From NCBI GenBank assembly GCA_004151065.3, contig NWUY0300006720.1, positions 67,057-101,597 on the forward strand: DNA of 34,541 nt, written 5' to 3'. The translations under genes were made by a program, and so were the position numbers. Under the pieces are notes generated by a model, which did no database searches, was not told where the DNA came from, and saw nothing but the letters and a program-made list of their open reading frames with translations. How positions within the stretch are numbered: position 1 is the first letter of the stretch; every line of letters begins with the position of its first letter. The stretch is from Larix sibirica (Eukaryota > Streptophyta > Pinopsida > Pinales > Pinaceae). This document shows positions 20,161 to 31,137 of this stretch, piece by piece.

Positions 20161-21990
20161 GAGCGTCACTCGAGATGTTTAGATGGGTCATGCGGTAGCA
20201 TGGACATGATTGGGATTTATCGTTTGGGCTATATTTTCAGTACATAGGGTGTATAGGAGGAGATTCAAGATGTATTGGATAGGTACACGATATTGCAGTT
20301 GACAAAGTAGGGGATGACATTATTCGCTACAGAGTTCCTACATGTTTAGTCCTTGAGTACTCACTTAGGGAGAGGATCATGAGGGTTAGGTGTGATTCAA
20401 ACTAGGCAGGGAATTCTTGGTACTTGAACGAGTATGAAGTACCGCGAGTGGCAAATCTATTCTCCAGGGAGGTTCTTAGACCTCATGGAATACTTAAGCA
20501 CATAGATGGTGATTGGGATTGCAGATCTGTCGATGTAGTCTGACAAGAGCCGAACATATTAGTATGACCGGAGTCAATGCTTGGTACTTGGTTTCTACCA
20601 GAGGATTGTGTTTCGAGGACTTGGCTCATTGTGACTCTTATGATTATCAACATGACACAACAACAATCCGTATGATTTGGGTTTGGTGGAATCCTTATTT
20701 GGTGATGGGATCTAGGCATTCATCCACGCGATGGATTGTTTCAAATGATAAAGATGATTGACAGAATTGTGACAATGATCGTTTCGTTATATTCATGGGA
20801 TGTCAGTGGAGGAGAGGTTGAGACTTATTCTTTCTGACAGGGCAAGCTATATTTTCTGGCATTCAGGATCGAGTCTGACATTGAAGCTAATACAGGTGAG
20901 ACGAACTGTCTTCGTTTCAAAGAGCTTTTTCTTGAGTTGCTTAGACTTGGATGCATAAAGGAGTCGTATTTTGAGGTGTTTGTACAACTTATGATCACTT
21001 GGCTCTTTAGGGGCAGGCAGATGGAGTCTTGTGTTACCACTTGGCAGACCCATGCGATGGGAAGTGGGTGTTTCACACCTTATAGGATACTGTGGGACCC
21101 TGGTGACTTTACAACTTACGGGCAGATGCAAGAGAGGCTCACATGAAGGGACCTTGCGAACATTGTGTTGGGACATATGGGGGAGTTTACGACTTGTAGG
21201 ATGGGGCATACTCATCTAGCAGGGTTAATGCAGTCATTCCCCATTTCAGGGCCAAGTAGGGAGAGCATGCTGTTAGATTGCATCATAGGTTTATCGAGGA
21301 TGCAGAGCACAAAGTATATGTGTGCAAAGGATTTATCAGCTACCAGAGTTCATGCACTTATTAGTGAGTTCTTCGGAGTATAGGGAAGCACGGGTGATAG
21401 ATCTATCTCTTGAGGAGATGTTTAGAGTCCATGAGCAACTCAAAGTCATTGTTAGTGATTTGGGAAAATTTCATTTCTCGATATTTGGGATTGAGTATTG
21501 CGGTAGATTTGCAGGATATGACTCCACCTGGATGACTATGCAGGTCAATATTTAGGGTGGTAGGTTTAGTCCTTACAGGTACTTTAGATTGGAGTTCCAG
21601 GAGAGGAGGATGCACACGGATCATGATAGTCTAACGGTTATGATCAGAGTGGCGCATCGTCAACATGGTGGTCCCTTTTTGAGATTAGCTTAGGACCTGG
21701 GATTTTCATATTAGACAGTTCTGCAACTGACATATAATCAAGAGTCGGTTTCTGCATTTATGAGATGGATTTCGTAGTCGAGCAGTTCCTTGAGGGGTTG
21801 ATCCAGTTGTTGCAGCATTAGGATGCTCTACTTATCGGTAGTGTTTGAGAGGATTCTTATGATAGTACTTTGTCAGATAACACATAGAGTGGAGGATGCT
21901 TCACCTCCTCCCGATTGGTTTGGGACCTTGACATCATTTCCAGTTTCAGTCAGGTTCAGTTGTTGGAGTGTCAGGTCGTAGTGGCATTGC
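20161..21990 (+). other. Degenerate interior of the LTR element
   Basis: Readable frames are short and switch often. Some are rich in Cys, Trp and Met (for example GHMGEFTTCRMGHTHLAG near 21175), but none carries a known retroelement domain. The absence of RT or integrase traces over 1.8 kb argues that the element lost or never had pol. Confidence 0.5.
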
Positions 21991-22008
21991 TTGAGGACAA
22001 GCAATCTC

Positions 22009-22021
22009 AAGAAGGTAGGAT
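22009..22021 (+). other. Polypurine-like tract before the 3' LTR
   Basis: The sequence aagaaggtagga directly precedes the 3' LTR and follows cttgaggacaagcaatct. A purine-rich stretch here is the expected second-strand primer of LTR retrotransposons; one T interrupts it. Confidence 0.6.
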
Positions 22022-23374
22022 TTTGTTGTTCCTTTCTATGTGATCAATCCAAATGGTTATTTGATGTCACTCAGGCCTACAATGTTTTGTCTTTTAAAGT
22101 GACATTTTATATGGTATTGGGAATTCCATGGTATTTCCCATGGTATGGAGCTTTAGAGGAATATAAGAGGAAGGGACATGCCTCATATAGGCATTACGAA
22201 TTTTGGATTTGGTATCTTGTGGAGTAGCCCAATGAATCAGGGTTTTTGTTAGGGTTTGGAAAAACCCTTCCATCACTTCTTTGGTTTTGGTGGTGCGAGA
22301 TCCACGCTAGACAAACGAAAGCAAATCCATTCGAGGTTTCCAATTGAACTTCATTTGACATGTTATCTTAAGATTTGTGGAGGATAACATGGGACTTGCA
22401 AAGAGAGGTCGGATTATCATTGGAGGAGGTCAAAGCATTTTTAGAAGGGTAGAGTCGCTCTTCTTAGATATTCGAAAGCACCTTGAGGAAAAGTGTGATA
22501 CCAGAGGTCCGTTGGGGGTTTGAGGAGGAATTGATTCCATCCTTGCATCTTCATGGATTAAGTTTTTTTTTCCATAGTGGATGAAGAGTACCAAGTCATT
22601 TATAGATGGGCCACGAGACTTGGGAAAGGTAGAGCTCATTTCATGGTGAATCTGAGCTCCTTTCAATCCATTTGAAGAGTTGTAAAAGGGGACGACCCCG
22701 TACTTAACTGATTCTAGGTTTTGGAGGATTATTGAGCCACCTTAGGAGGGAGCTGAGTGCTTGTGGAGAAGGCCGCAATCCATGATAGTTGGAAGACCCA
22801 TAAGCAAGCGTGAGGGCCGAGAGTTGAGGTAGAATTGATTTATCTGGTAGGGGAAAGCCATGAGTATGTGGAGAGAGTCGAGGCCCCTAGAGAAGGATAT
22901 ATATTATTGGAGGAAGGTGATGACTCTTGGGTAGTAGATCGTGAACCCAATGAGAAGGGCCGTTAGTTGTGGAGGAAATTTTGGGAGGTGTGACTAGCCT
23001 TGAGGAGGCCGAGAGCCACAAAAGGGGACGAATTTCTCTTAAGATAGTGCGACGTCATTCTTGGTCCAAATTTGGAGACTAAGAGAGCTTTTCATGCATG
23101 CATCGGTTGTAGAGGGACCGTAGTGATAATCCCAGTATTTGGTTCATTTTGTTGGGTTTTATTTTGTAGATTCTATAGAAGCCATAGAGAATTGTGTTGT
23201 CCCCTCCATAATAAAGATTTCAAGTTCTCTCTCTTTCATTTTATGTGGTTACTCACTAAATATTTGACGAAATGCTTATATGAGAATTTATGCAAAATGC
23301 CTAAATGGATGCACATGATAACTGTTTGACAAAAACACAAAACCAAAAAATCAATTTTGCATTGGGGATATTAT
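22022..23374 (+). repeat. 3' LTR
   Basis: Pairs with 16874-18227 in the same orientation (1,353 against 1,354 bases). The first bases have drifted (tttgttgttcc against tgtgatgtccc). The end is ATTATA against ATTACA. Small insertions and deletions are scattered throughout, so the pair has been separate for a long time. Confidence 0.85.
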
Positions 23375-24318
23375 AGACAACTTGCTTGAAGATTGGTAGA
23401 TGAAGTAGTCAAGGAGCCTATCCACAAACAACGAAGGAGTCTTTGAGCCATGGCCACTTTCCAGTGAGTAACAAGACACTGATTTTGTGTATAGCTCACC
23501 CCTCTATTTATATTATGAGAAAGACAAATCACCATACAATGTTGGTTTTCCCATTGGGTTTTTGGGACAATCTTTGTATCAAATGTGTATGAATGTTGTG
23601 TTGATGATTCTTTATCCCATTAACTGTTGATTCCTTTAGTGAATCCTGTCTTTGTGGGCTGAAATTACATTGTTGGATGAACTTATTTGCTTGTCGTGGT
23701 GAATTTAAATCAAGTTGGGCAAGTTTAAATCATCACAGGTGAATTTAAATAGTGTTGGGTGAATTTAAATATGATGCGGCAAATTTATAGATGTCTAGGC
23801 ATTTTTGTAGCCATTGGGTGTGTTTAATAAGTGCCAAACACATTACTTTTGCTATTGGGTGCATATTAAACTATTGGAAGAGGAATAAAATGTTTTTTGG
23901 TCATATTAAATTGCTCGAGGATGAAAAAAAAGTTTTTTTATGGTAAATTAGTTGGTTGTGGATTTCATTAACTGATTAGCTAAGCTATAGCCATATTGGA
24001 TAACATTCCATCTAAAAGAAGGAATGAAGAGAATGTCAAGCACTTTTGCCTTACATGCATGTTTACAAGTAGAGAACAACATATATTTTTGCATTGATTT
24101 CCTCTTAACATAGATAAAGGTCTGAAGACAATTCATAGAAAAGAGAGGCGTGATCTCAGCCTAATTTTTATTTCGAAGTAAACATTTAATTATTTTTCCG
24201 TAGAGATCCGTGTTGGTGAGGTTGTGAGGATATGAGCCTATAGTTTACTGATCAAGCGTTTTGATTTTGCACCATCTGTATTTTACTTAGTTAATAAAAG
24301 GATTATAGTCTTACTTAC
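23375..24318. other. Unassigned stretch with a short degenerate tandem repeat
   Basis: At 23699-23790 the motif ggtgaatttaaat recurs four times at about 20-22-base spacing, with variants such as ggcaagtttaaat. The rest is AT-rich. Short frames on both strands show no recognisable domain. Confidence 0.4.
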
Positions 24319-24336
24319 AAATATATATATATAGCC
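24319..24336. repeat. (AT)n microsatellite
   Basis: A short alternating AT run (aatatatatatata) in AT-rich DNA. No other feature is attached to it. Confidence 0.6.
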
Positions 24337-24841
24337 AAATAAATTGGCATGAAATAAACTTACATCATTTACATTTATCTAAATGAAACTGAACAATATT
24401 TGTGGAATCAATTTGCCAATAGTTTTTAAAATATTTATAAAATAAATAACTAAAATCATAATATTTCACCAAATGATACAAAATACAAGGGTGTTTCACA
24501 ATATAGGCAATAATACTTTAACTAATATCTTTTTTGTAAGTAAGAGTAGATTTGTATTACTAATAATCTACATAAAATACATATCGTGGCTCAGCCTAAC
24601 CCTGCAGATTTGGAAAATGGGCCATGCCATGAACTCCATTAAAAAAAAAGACAATTCTATCATCCAAGGTCCCATTGAATAAGATCAGTTTCAAACAATT
24701 CAAAAAACGTGAAAGTTCTAGGTACTGTCAACAAAATAACAACATCCTTCCTGCCTAGACTATGACTATATTTGATCACTCTATGTTTGCAGTAATAGAA
24801 AATTGACAAAAACACAGACATAGGAATTAACAACATATGCA

Positions 24842-25393
24842 TCATAAGCTATCAAGTGTGTGTAACCTCAGGGGGGTCATCGTACCTTCATCGATAATGT
24901 GAGATGAGATTGGGGTGCTTCCTCCCAACAAATGCTTCACCTACAACTGGATCCCCATTATTCTTCCAATGATGTCCAACTTGGAGTCAATGAACTTGAT
25001 CTCCAACCTCATACATTTTAGAGGATCGAATTCCAATTTCATCTCTACTATCTATTTATCTCAGATAGACACAGTGATTGCCATCAACAGTTTGAGATTC
25101 CAATAGAGGTGGAGCACCTTATGGTATAGATCCATTCTAGATATGGTATTATCAGGGTCTGTAATCCAATCCTCCAAAACCTTGAAATCCCAACTGTGTT
25201 CTTGGGAAGAGCACCTCGCTTGAATTTTCTTCTCAGCTTCCCCTATCTCTCTCTTAATCGGTAGAGTAGTATGCTTGTACTAGAAGTTGGCCACTTCCAT
25301 TGCCTTAGAGAGTTCCTTGGATAGGCCTTATTCCTTGGCCATAACTTTCCCCTTCTCTTCTCTTCTCTTCTTGCTCATCGCCTCTCCCCTCAT
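24842..25393 (-). pseudogene. Diverged relative of LINE ORF3, standing alone (decayed)
   Basis: One minus-strand frame runs 184 codons from ATG 25393 to TGA at 24842 with no frameshift and five internal stops. From the ATG at 25378 the order parallels ORF3 of the LINEs: basic start MSKKRREEKGKV, YKHTTLPIKREIGEAEKKIQ, WDFKVLEDWITDPDNT (DPDNT at residues 74-78) and LYHKVLHLYW (84-93). In copy B ORF3 the same marks are at YKYHFEIPVQ, DPGNT (83-87) and LYQKTLDLHW (93-102); the spacing from DPxNT to LY is ten residues in both. The tail (LEFDPLKCMRLEIKFIDSKL) has no obvious counterpart. No LINE ORF2 flanks it. The product is unknown. Confidence 0.5.
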
Positions 25394-25625
25394 CTTGTTG
25401 CACTTCCTTCACCTGTGTCTTTTCAACCTATGCACCCTCAAATTCTGACGTACCCACTTCCACAACAAAGAACCAGGTCGAACTAGGGGGACAAAGTCTT
25501 GGGCCTTTGAATACCCTTGCCACCCTCCTTGATGATAAACCTCTACGCGAGGTGCCCTAATCCCACCCCTTTGCGTACTAAGAATACTCCCACTCGTAGG
25601 TGTAATCATCCTTCACCTTATCCGT

Positions 25626-25749
25626 CACTCGCTCAGACTCGATGGCACTGCACATTTTATGGCACTCACTCAGACTCGATGGCACTGCACATGTTATGGC
25701 ACTCGCTCAGACTCGATGGCACTGCACATTTTATGGCACTCGCTCAGAG
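25626..25749. repeat. 37-bp minisatellite, about 3.3 units
   Basis: Units start at 25626, 25663, 25700 and 25737 with cactcgctcagactcgatgg followed by cactgcacattttatgg. The units are nearly identical (single changes such as cgct to cact and attt to atgt), so the expansion is recent. Because 37 is not a multiple of three, the array is not coding. Confidence 0.9.
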
Positions 25750-26679
25750 TATATTGAAATCATATGCCCATTTAACTTCAAATAGATAATTAAGACCATA
25801 GGCCAACAAACCCATTGAAATTTCATCTAATCTAGCTAGATGACATAACGGGTATAAAATTGGTAAAAGAAGAGTGGGTAAACTATGTTGAGACTTCTAA
25901 AGACACAACAAGTTATCAATTTGCAAAAGCATGAGAGAAAGTGAAAGTGGCAGTGTCAACACATATTTCAAATAAATTTAAAAACCTAAATAATAATTTG
26001 AAAGAAATGGAAATAAAGATAACTAAACTATCTGAGAAGAACAAGGAGGGGATTTTCATTGAAGAGGAAAAATTATATTTAAGGGAATTATAAAATAAAA
26101 AGAAGTTTTTGGATTGGAGGGAATCATAATGGAGAATGAAGAGCAAGGCAATTTGGCTGGAACAATGAGACAAAAACATTCATTTTTTTCAAAAAATTGC
26201 AAAACATATAGGAAGAGAATTAACTAAACATGGGAGATGAAGAATTAAATGGTAGTGAGGTACAAAGCTTTCATGAGATTGAAAATTATGTTTAATTTGA
26301 GTGGTTTTGGGATGGAGTGTTATCATCCCCACCCATATTTTATTCTTGTAAGTGACATGTTGAGCTCATAATGAGTATATTGTTGTAATGGCACTGTGCC
26401 CTAAGGACTCTAGGGTTTACACAGACGCCATCCCTGGAACGAGAGGAAGTGCTTGGAAGTTTGCTTCAGGATAATTTACCTGAAAAAGAGGAGTTTTCGT
26501 GAGATAGCTAATATGGGAGCATCTCACTTCCACTTTATATATTTTGAACCAAATAGAACAAACATAATTGAAATGTCAAGGATTTCCACCTTCTTTCCAA
26601 ATTTTGTGACGAAGGAAGCAAACCAAATGATGATGGAATAAAATCTAAAAGGGAGATTTAAAGAATGTTTTAGCATCCT
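25750..26679. other. Unassigned AT-rich stretch
   Basis: Contains Lys/Glu-rich short frames but no recognised domain. 26670-26690 leads into the RT fragment. Nothing else is supported. Confidence 0.35.
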
Positions 26680-27240
26680 TTAAAATGGACAAAATTCTTG
26701 GGCTAGATGAATGGTTATTCAAATTCAACATTGGATTCTATGATTTACTAGATGAAGATTTTACTAGGGTGACTAGATAATTAAGGAATATTAGGAAAGT
26801 GTTAGGAGTTTTCAACTCCACTTTCATAGCTCTTATTCCAACAAAGGATAATCCAAAATCCTTTGATGAATGCAAACCAATCTTTGTGTGTCGTTGTATA
26901 TACAAGATCATGGCAAAAATAATAAGAGTAAGAGTTGAAAATATACATTTTCAGAGGCTATATCTCAGAAGCAATTTGGTTTTTAGTTGGCAAGCAGATT
27001 CATGAAACCATTAGAGTAGTTCAGGAAGGATTACATACTATTAAAGCAACAAATATCCCAATAATGTTTATGAAGCTCGACCTATCAAAATCATATGACA
27101 CAACAAGTGGGCTAGGTTGATGTTTCAGGCTTATGCTTTTGCATTTGGGATTTAGTTTGCTTATTGTCAAATGGATAATGGGCTATTTGAATTTCTATCT
27201 TTTATTGTGTCGATTAATGGCTCAACATCCAAAATTTTCG
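26680..27240 (+). pseudogene. LINE reverse transcriptase fragment (old)
   Basis: Plus-strand readings in shifting frames give KILGLDEWLFKF (finger motif, normally SPGLDG), GFYDLLDEDFTRV, VLGVFNSTFIALIP, KIMAKIIRVRVENI, GKQIHETIRVVQEGLHTIK and MKLDLSKSYD (first catalytic Asp), then HLGFSLLIVKWIMGYLN. This is the fingers-palm part of an L1-type RT, cut before the YxDD box. It has one or more frameshifts and a stop after TRVTR. The family differs from copies A and B. The fragment end overlaps a 217-bp tandem duplication. Confidence 0.75.
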
Positions 27241-27541
27241 ATCCCTAAGAACACAGTTACCAATTTGACAAGAACCCTCTAGAGTTCTCATTTTTTAGAG
27301 CTCACATTTAGTGGTTGTTTTTACCACAAGTTGGCTCTATGCCATGCTTATGCTTTTGCATGTGGGATTTAGTTTTCCTATTGTCAAATGGATAATGGGT
27401 TTGACTTTTTATCTTGTGTTGTGATAATTAATGGGTTGACATCCAAATTTTCCAATCCCTTAAAACATAGTTACCAATTTGACAAGAACTCTCTAGAGTT
27501 CTCGCTTTTTTAGAACTCGCATATAGTGGTTGTTTTTACCC
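27128..27541. repeat. Tandem duplication, about 217-bp unit
   Basis: Sequence from 27128 (gcttatgcttttgcattt) repeats from 27345 (gcttatgcttttgcatgt) and the match runs to gtggttgtttttacc at 27324 and 27541. Small indels and about 10% substitutions separate the units. Each unit begins in LINE RT sequence (KWIMG region) and continues into unrelated DNA, so the duplication happened after the RT fragment was truncated. Confidence 0.8.
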
Positions 27542-28312
27542 TTGTTTCCAAATGTGGTGCTATTGGTAGCACCTTTTTTCGAGGTAATTTTTTGTCATTT
27601 TGAATCTTATTAGTTTAGTTTCAACGAAAAAAATTCAAACATTGTTTAAAAAAAATCATTTTTGTTTATGATGTCTATTTTTTAATAGTGGTTTTGTAGG
27701 GTCTATCTTTTGCTAAACAGGTTTAAGTTTAAGTTAATGTTGTTGAGATTTAACCTTTTTTTCCAGGATGAGGAGTTTGTATAATTCATTATGAAATTAC
27801 CTACATGCCTACCTAATAATCAATTAAATAAAATACAAATTATTTTTTAAAAGATGGACTTAAAAAAAGACCAATAAACATTTAACCATAAGCAAACAAT
27901 CATAAAATACTGATGAAAAATTGAGCAAAGGATCAAACTTACATGTTTGAATACCAACTTGAAACCAATAGTATTCTTTCAGTAACAACCAGCTCAACAA
28001 TAGACAACAACAACACCTTTGAACTGCAACAAACATTGGGGGGACTATTCTCCCCCCAACCTAATTCCCCAGCAACTGTCGAGGCCCTTGAGCACCCAAC
28101 AATTAATTCTATGCCAGCATATCTCTATCTCAACCCACACAAATCCTTCACCTTCTATATCCCTCCTCTCCTCCCAATTCACAATCTACCAGATAATAAC
28201 AATTGCAATTGACTAGCATGACCAACAACCAACACAAGAGAAATCAACCTCCCCCCTTCAAAACCACAATCCTCTTCTTTTATTCATATATTATTAAAAA
28301 AAAAAAAACTAA
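27542..28312. other. Unassigned stretch ending in a 13-base A run
   Basis: Low-complexity Asn/Thr/Pro-rich frames at about 27943-28212 are not convincing genes. A run of A lies at 28296-28308. It could be a retrotransposed tail, but no target-site duplication or coding remnant was found next to it. Confidence 0.35.
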
Positions 28313-28326
28313 TCTGTTGAGTTTTT

Positions 28327-28353
28327 GCATGGGTGATAAGAGGTCACCCATGC
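28327..28353. other. Perfect 10-bp hairpin with 7-base loop
   Basis: gcatgggtga (28327-28336) and tcacccatgc (28344-28353) are exact inverted complements around taagagg. It lies in AT-rich sequence that has the look of a retroelement LTR (a ttctcccttcctttaggaaac stretch follows at about 28530), but no LTR partner was found. Confidence 0.6.
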
Positions 28354-29689
28354 ACTTAATTATATTTAAGCTAATTAAACCCTCTTAAATGAAATCCTGA
28401 TATTAATCTCGATGTAAACCCTTATCCCAATTTTATTAATTAATTAATACTTAATTGTTGACCTTATTAATACATAAGCTAATCATGCTTATGTTTAACT
28501 AAATACTCTTAATTAAATTGTGGTGTTACGTTCTCCCTTCCTTTAGGAAACTTCATCACGAAGTTAATAATCTCCACAATAACAGTATAAGACTTAAATT
28601 TAATAATACAAGACTTAAATTTAAATGTAATTTATATAGAACAATAGCGATACAAGACTTACTTAATTAGTTTAATATATATATGGTACTATTTTGAAGA
28701 TGAAAAATTTGTGTGTATGGCCATCACGCAAAAATTTTCCACCTACACTAATACAATCATGACGCCCTAAATACAACATGCCCTTGATCAAGATCCTAGG
28801 ACCTAATATGCAGTCATTCATATAATTATGCATCAATCTTATTAGACATTCATGCATCAATCAAGTCATAGAAACACATACGTAAAATAAATTAAAATAA
28901 CATAAAAATCACAATACTCCAAAAGCCCCCTCATTCCTTACTCATCCTCTCCCTTAGAATCATACCATCCGACAACCTCCATAACCCTCCACGTCAATAC
29001 TCCAGATGGTCCTGCTCTCCATGGCATAGGCCCTCTACTGTAATCTATTTGTATATCATGTAGTAGGCATCGAAAGTCTTCACGGTTAGTCTTTGTGCTA
29101 AGACTCTCTACAACTTTCGGTATCTACTGCGACCTCATTGGCTTTAGCCGGAATCTGGGCCTCATCTAGTCACCCGACATCTTTTGGTTACCCAGGCATC
29201 TGATTACTTGTATACTACCCCCAGTATACCCCATGCATCTAGAAAGGTTGTCCTTGGCTCCCTCCTTATCCTCCCTAAGGCAACCATCCCCAAACATCAG
29301 AAGTCCTTCTTTATATACCTCCCTCCAGTTAAAATACCTCAAGCCGTGGACTTCTAATGAAAATATTGTTGGCATAGACTTAATTGTTGGGTTGTTTCCC
29401 ATCCCATAAAGTGTTTTTTATATCCATTCTCGTTCATGGTTATGGGATCCTGCAAAATCCTAGAATGGTATACCTCTTCAAGCTTTTGAGTGGATCACCT
29501 AGAACAAACTTCCACTCACCACCAAAGAACATTGATTAATAGTCATCTTCTTAAATCAATAAAAATCATAAATCCAATATGAATAATAATGTATTCCACT
29601 GGATACTATATGATTCGTGATAAACTCATAAATAACAACCGATGACACAATAATTAAGCATTTGATTGAATGGTTATGTCATTAATCCC
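28354..29689. other. Unassigned stretch, probably old retroelement sequence
   Basis: AT-rich to 28900, then more C-rich on the plus strand (28920-29480). A minus-strand frame at 29402-29166 shows no domain. I see no tRNA, rRNA or host gene. Resemblance to LTR or UTR sequence of Ty3/gypsy elements is only an impression. Confidence 0.3.
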
Positions 29690-29866
29690 ATCATGAATTA
29701 ACATCATTTTAAAAAATAAAGTACCATTCTCAATATCAACATGAATAACATGATATCATAAAAAACATGTCATTGATCCTAAATGTGATGATGAAGCAAT
29801 AAGGCACCATATGAACATAACACATCATATCATAAACTATGTGTTATATATCATGATGAGCCAAAT

Positions 29867-29883
29867 AAGTATCCCATGGAATG
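29867..29883. repeat. Target-site duplication, left copy
   Basis: aagtatcccatggaatg occurs here and again, identical, at 30842-30858, flanking the LINE insertion. Seventeen bases is in the usual range for L1-type target-primed insertion. Confidence 0.9.
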
Positions 29884-30592
29884 GCCGGATTTGGACTTTG
29901 AGAATGATTATTATACATGGCAACTTAAACATAAGAATATTGCCCATGTTCTAGGTTTACTTGCTTGGGCTTTATGGAAGGATCGAAATAAGGCTATCTT
30001 CCAAGATCAAAAGCCTTCGACGAAGCAGAGTGTCTTGTCTTTCAGAAAGCTTTTTAGCCTCTTCCCTCACTGTTCTATGAAGGCAAAGACTGGTAGAAGC
30101 ATTTGCCCCATTAATTTGAATGATATGGAAACTGTGGCTGGTTTTTTCAATGGGGCATCATCACACCAGAAGTGTGGGGCTGGTTTCTATCTTAGATGTG
30201 GAATGGATCTTTTGCTCAAATTCAGATTTTCAGGTGGTCTGGGGACTAACACAAAGGCAGAGTTATTAGGGCTCTGGGGTACTCTCAAGGTGGTTGTTCT
30301 ATGTGGCTTGGATTCTTTACATATTTTTGGTGACTCGCAGGTCGTTATCAATTTGGAAAATAAGAAGTTTAACCTGAAAAATATCTCACTTCAACAATGG
30401 TGTCATCAGATTTCAGTCCTACTCAATTGATTTTAGTCTCTTTCTATAAGGCATAATTTTCAAGAGGATAATGATGTTGCAGATGCCCTCTCAAAAGCTG
30501 CCATTGATGGTGATCCGGGTATATTATTTTGGGAAGAGTGGGTGGAGGATGTGCTCATTTCTTCTGGCTTATATTCTGCTTTTTTTTACTGA
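29884..30592 (+). pseudogene. LINE ORF2 C-terminus with RNase H (in the truncated insertion)
   Basis: The frame begins with connection-region sequence (LGLLAWALWKDRNKAIFQDQ) and continues into RNase H: GFFNGASSHQKCGAGF (first catalytic Asp replaced by Asn), LGTNTKAELLGLWG, LHIFGDSQVVI and EDNDVADALSKAA. TGA at 30428-30430 and TAG two codons later interrupt it. The same frame then runs to TGA at 30590-30592. It is a different LINE family from copies A and B, judged by the divergent RNase H. Confidence 0.85.
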
Positions 30593-30841
30593 ACTCTTCT
30601 AATTTTTGAATTGTGATCTATATGATCAAGTATATCTCTGTTTTTTGTAGATGCTTGAAACTAGCAAGCTTTTGTAATGGTCGATCTCATCTCGATGATA
30701 GATAGACTTGGATGTATAGATTTTGCTTTTAGTTTTACTGTTTGGAAGCTGAAAGTCTTGATCTGGAAAGGAACAGCACTGCATTTGTATTTTTTGATTT
30801 CCTCGAAATAACAAAAGTACGTTTTTTTTCCCTGAAAAAAA
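29884..30841 (+). mobile_element. 5'-truncated LINE insertion with poly(A) and target-site duplications
   Basis: The insert begins inside ORF2 just before the RNase H domain, runs through the ORF2 stop (30592) and a 250-base 3' untranslated region, and ends in an A run at about 30833-30841. Exact 17-bp duplications of satellite sequence flank it. Together this shows a genuine target-primed insertion of about 0.96 kb into the 84-bp array. Confidence 0.92.
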
Positions 30842-30858
30842 AAGTATCCCATGGAATG
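30842..30858. repeat. Target-site duplication, right copy
   Basis: Identical 17-mer to 29867-29883, directly after the A run. Satellite sequence resumes with atgacataacaagatatc. Confidence 0.9.
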
Positions 30859-31137
30859 ATGACATAACAAGATATCATAAAATTTGTGTCATCTCTTACT
30901 AAACATCACGATGAAATAATAAAATTACATATTGAATATCAATACGAAATAACAACATATCATAACTATATGTGTCGTATGTCATTAAAGATCAAGATGA
31001 AATAATAAAGTCCATACTGAATATGAACATGAAATAGCAGCAGATCATAACTATGTGTCACGAGTCACTAAGTATCAAGATGAAATAACAAAGTTCCATA
31101 TCGAATACAACATGAAATAGCAATAAATCATAACTAT

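Larger units (their letters stand above)
16874..23374 (+). mobile_element. LTR retrotransposon, Ty3/gypsy-like, no recognisable pol (non-autonomous or decayed)
   Basis: Two direct repeats of about 1.35 kb flank 3.8 kb. The order is 5' LTR, a primer-binding site resembling the tRNA-iMet complement, a gag-like frame with acidic Tyr-Asp repeats, degenerate interior, a polypurine stretch and 3' LTR. I searched the interior for protease, RT (xxDD), RNase H and integrase (HHCC, DDE) motifs by reading the frames and saw none. The TTGAGGACAAGCAA...AAGGTAGGA stretch before the 3' LTR resembles the 3' end of many plant Ty3/gypsy elements. The LTRs differ at perhaps 15-20% of sites by eye, so the insertion is old. 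The 5-bp flanks (gactg and gacaa) match at only three positions. Confidence 0.85.

Noticed and set aside
16869-23379. Target-site duplication of the LTR element (gactg / gacaa)
   Set aside because: Only three of five bases agree, which is not better than chance at an uncertain boundary.
27943-28212. 89-codon frame rich in Asn, Thr and Pro
   Set aside because: Low complexity, no domain, a competing overlapping frame and no regulatory context.
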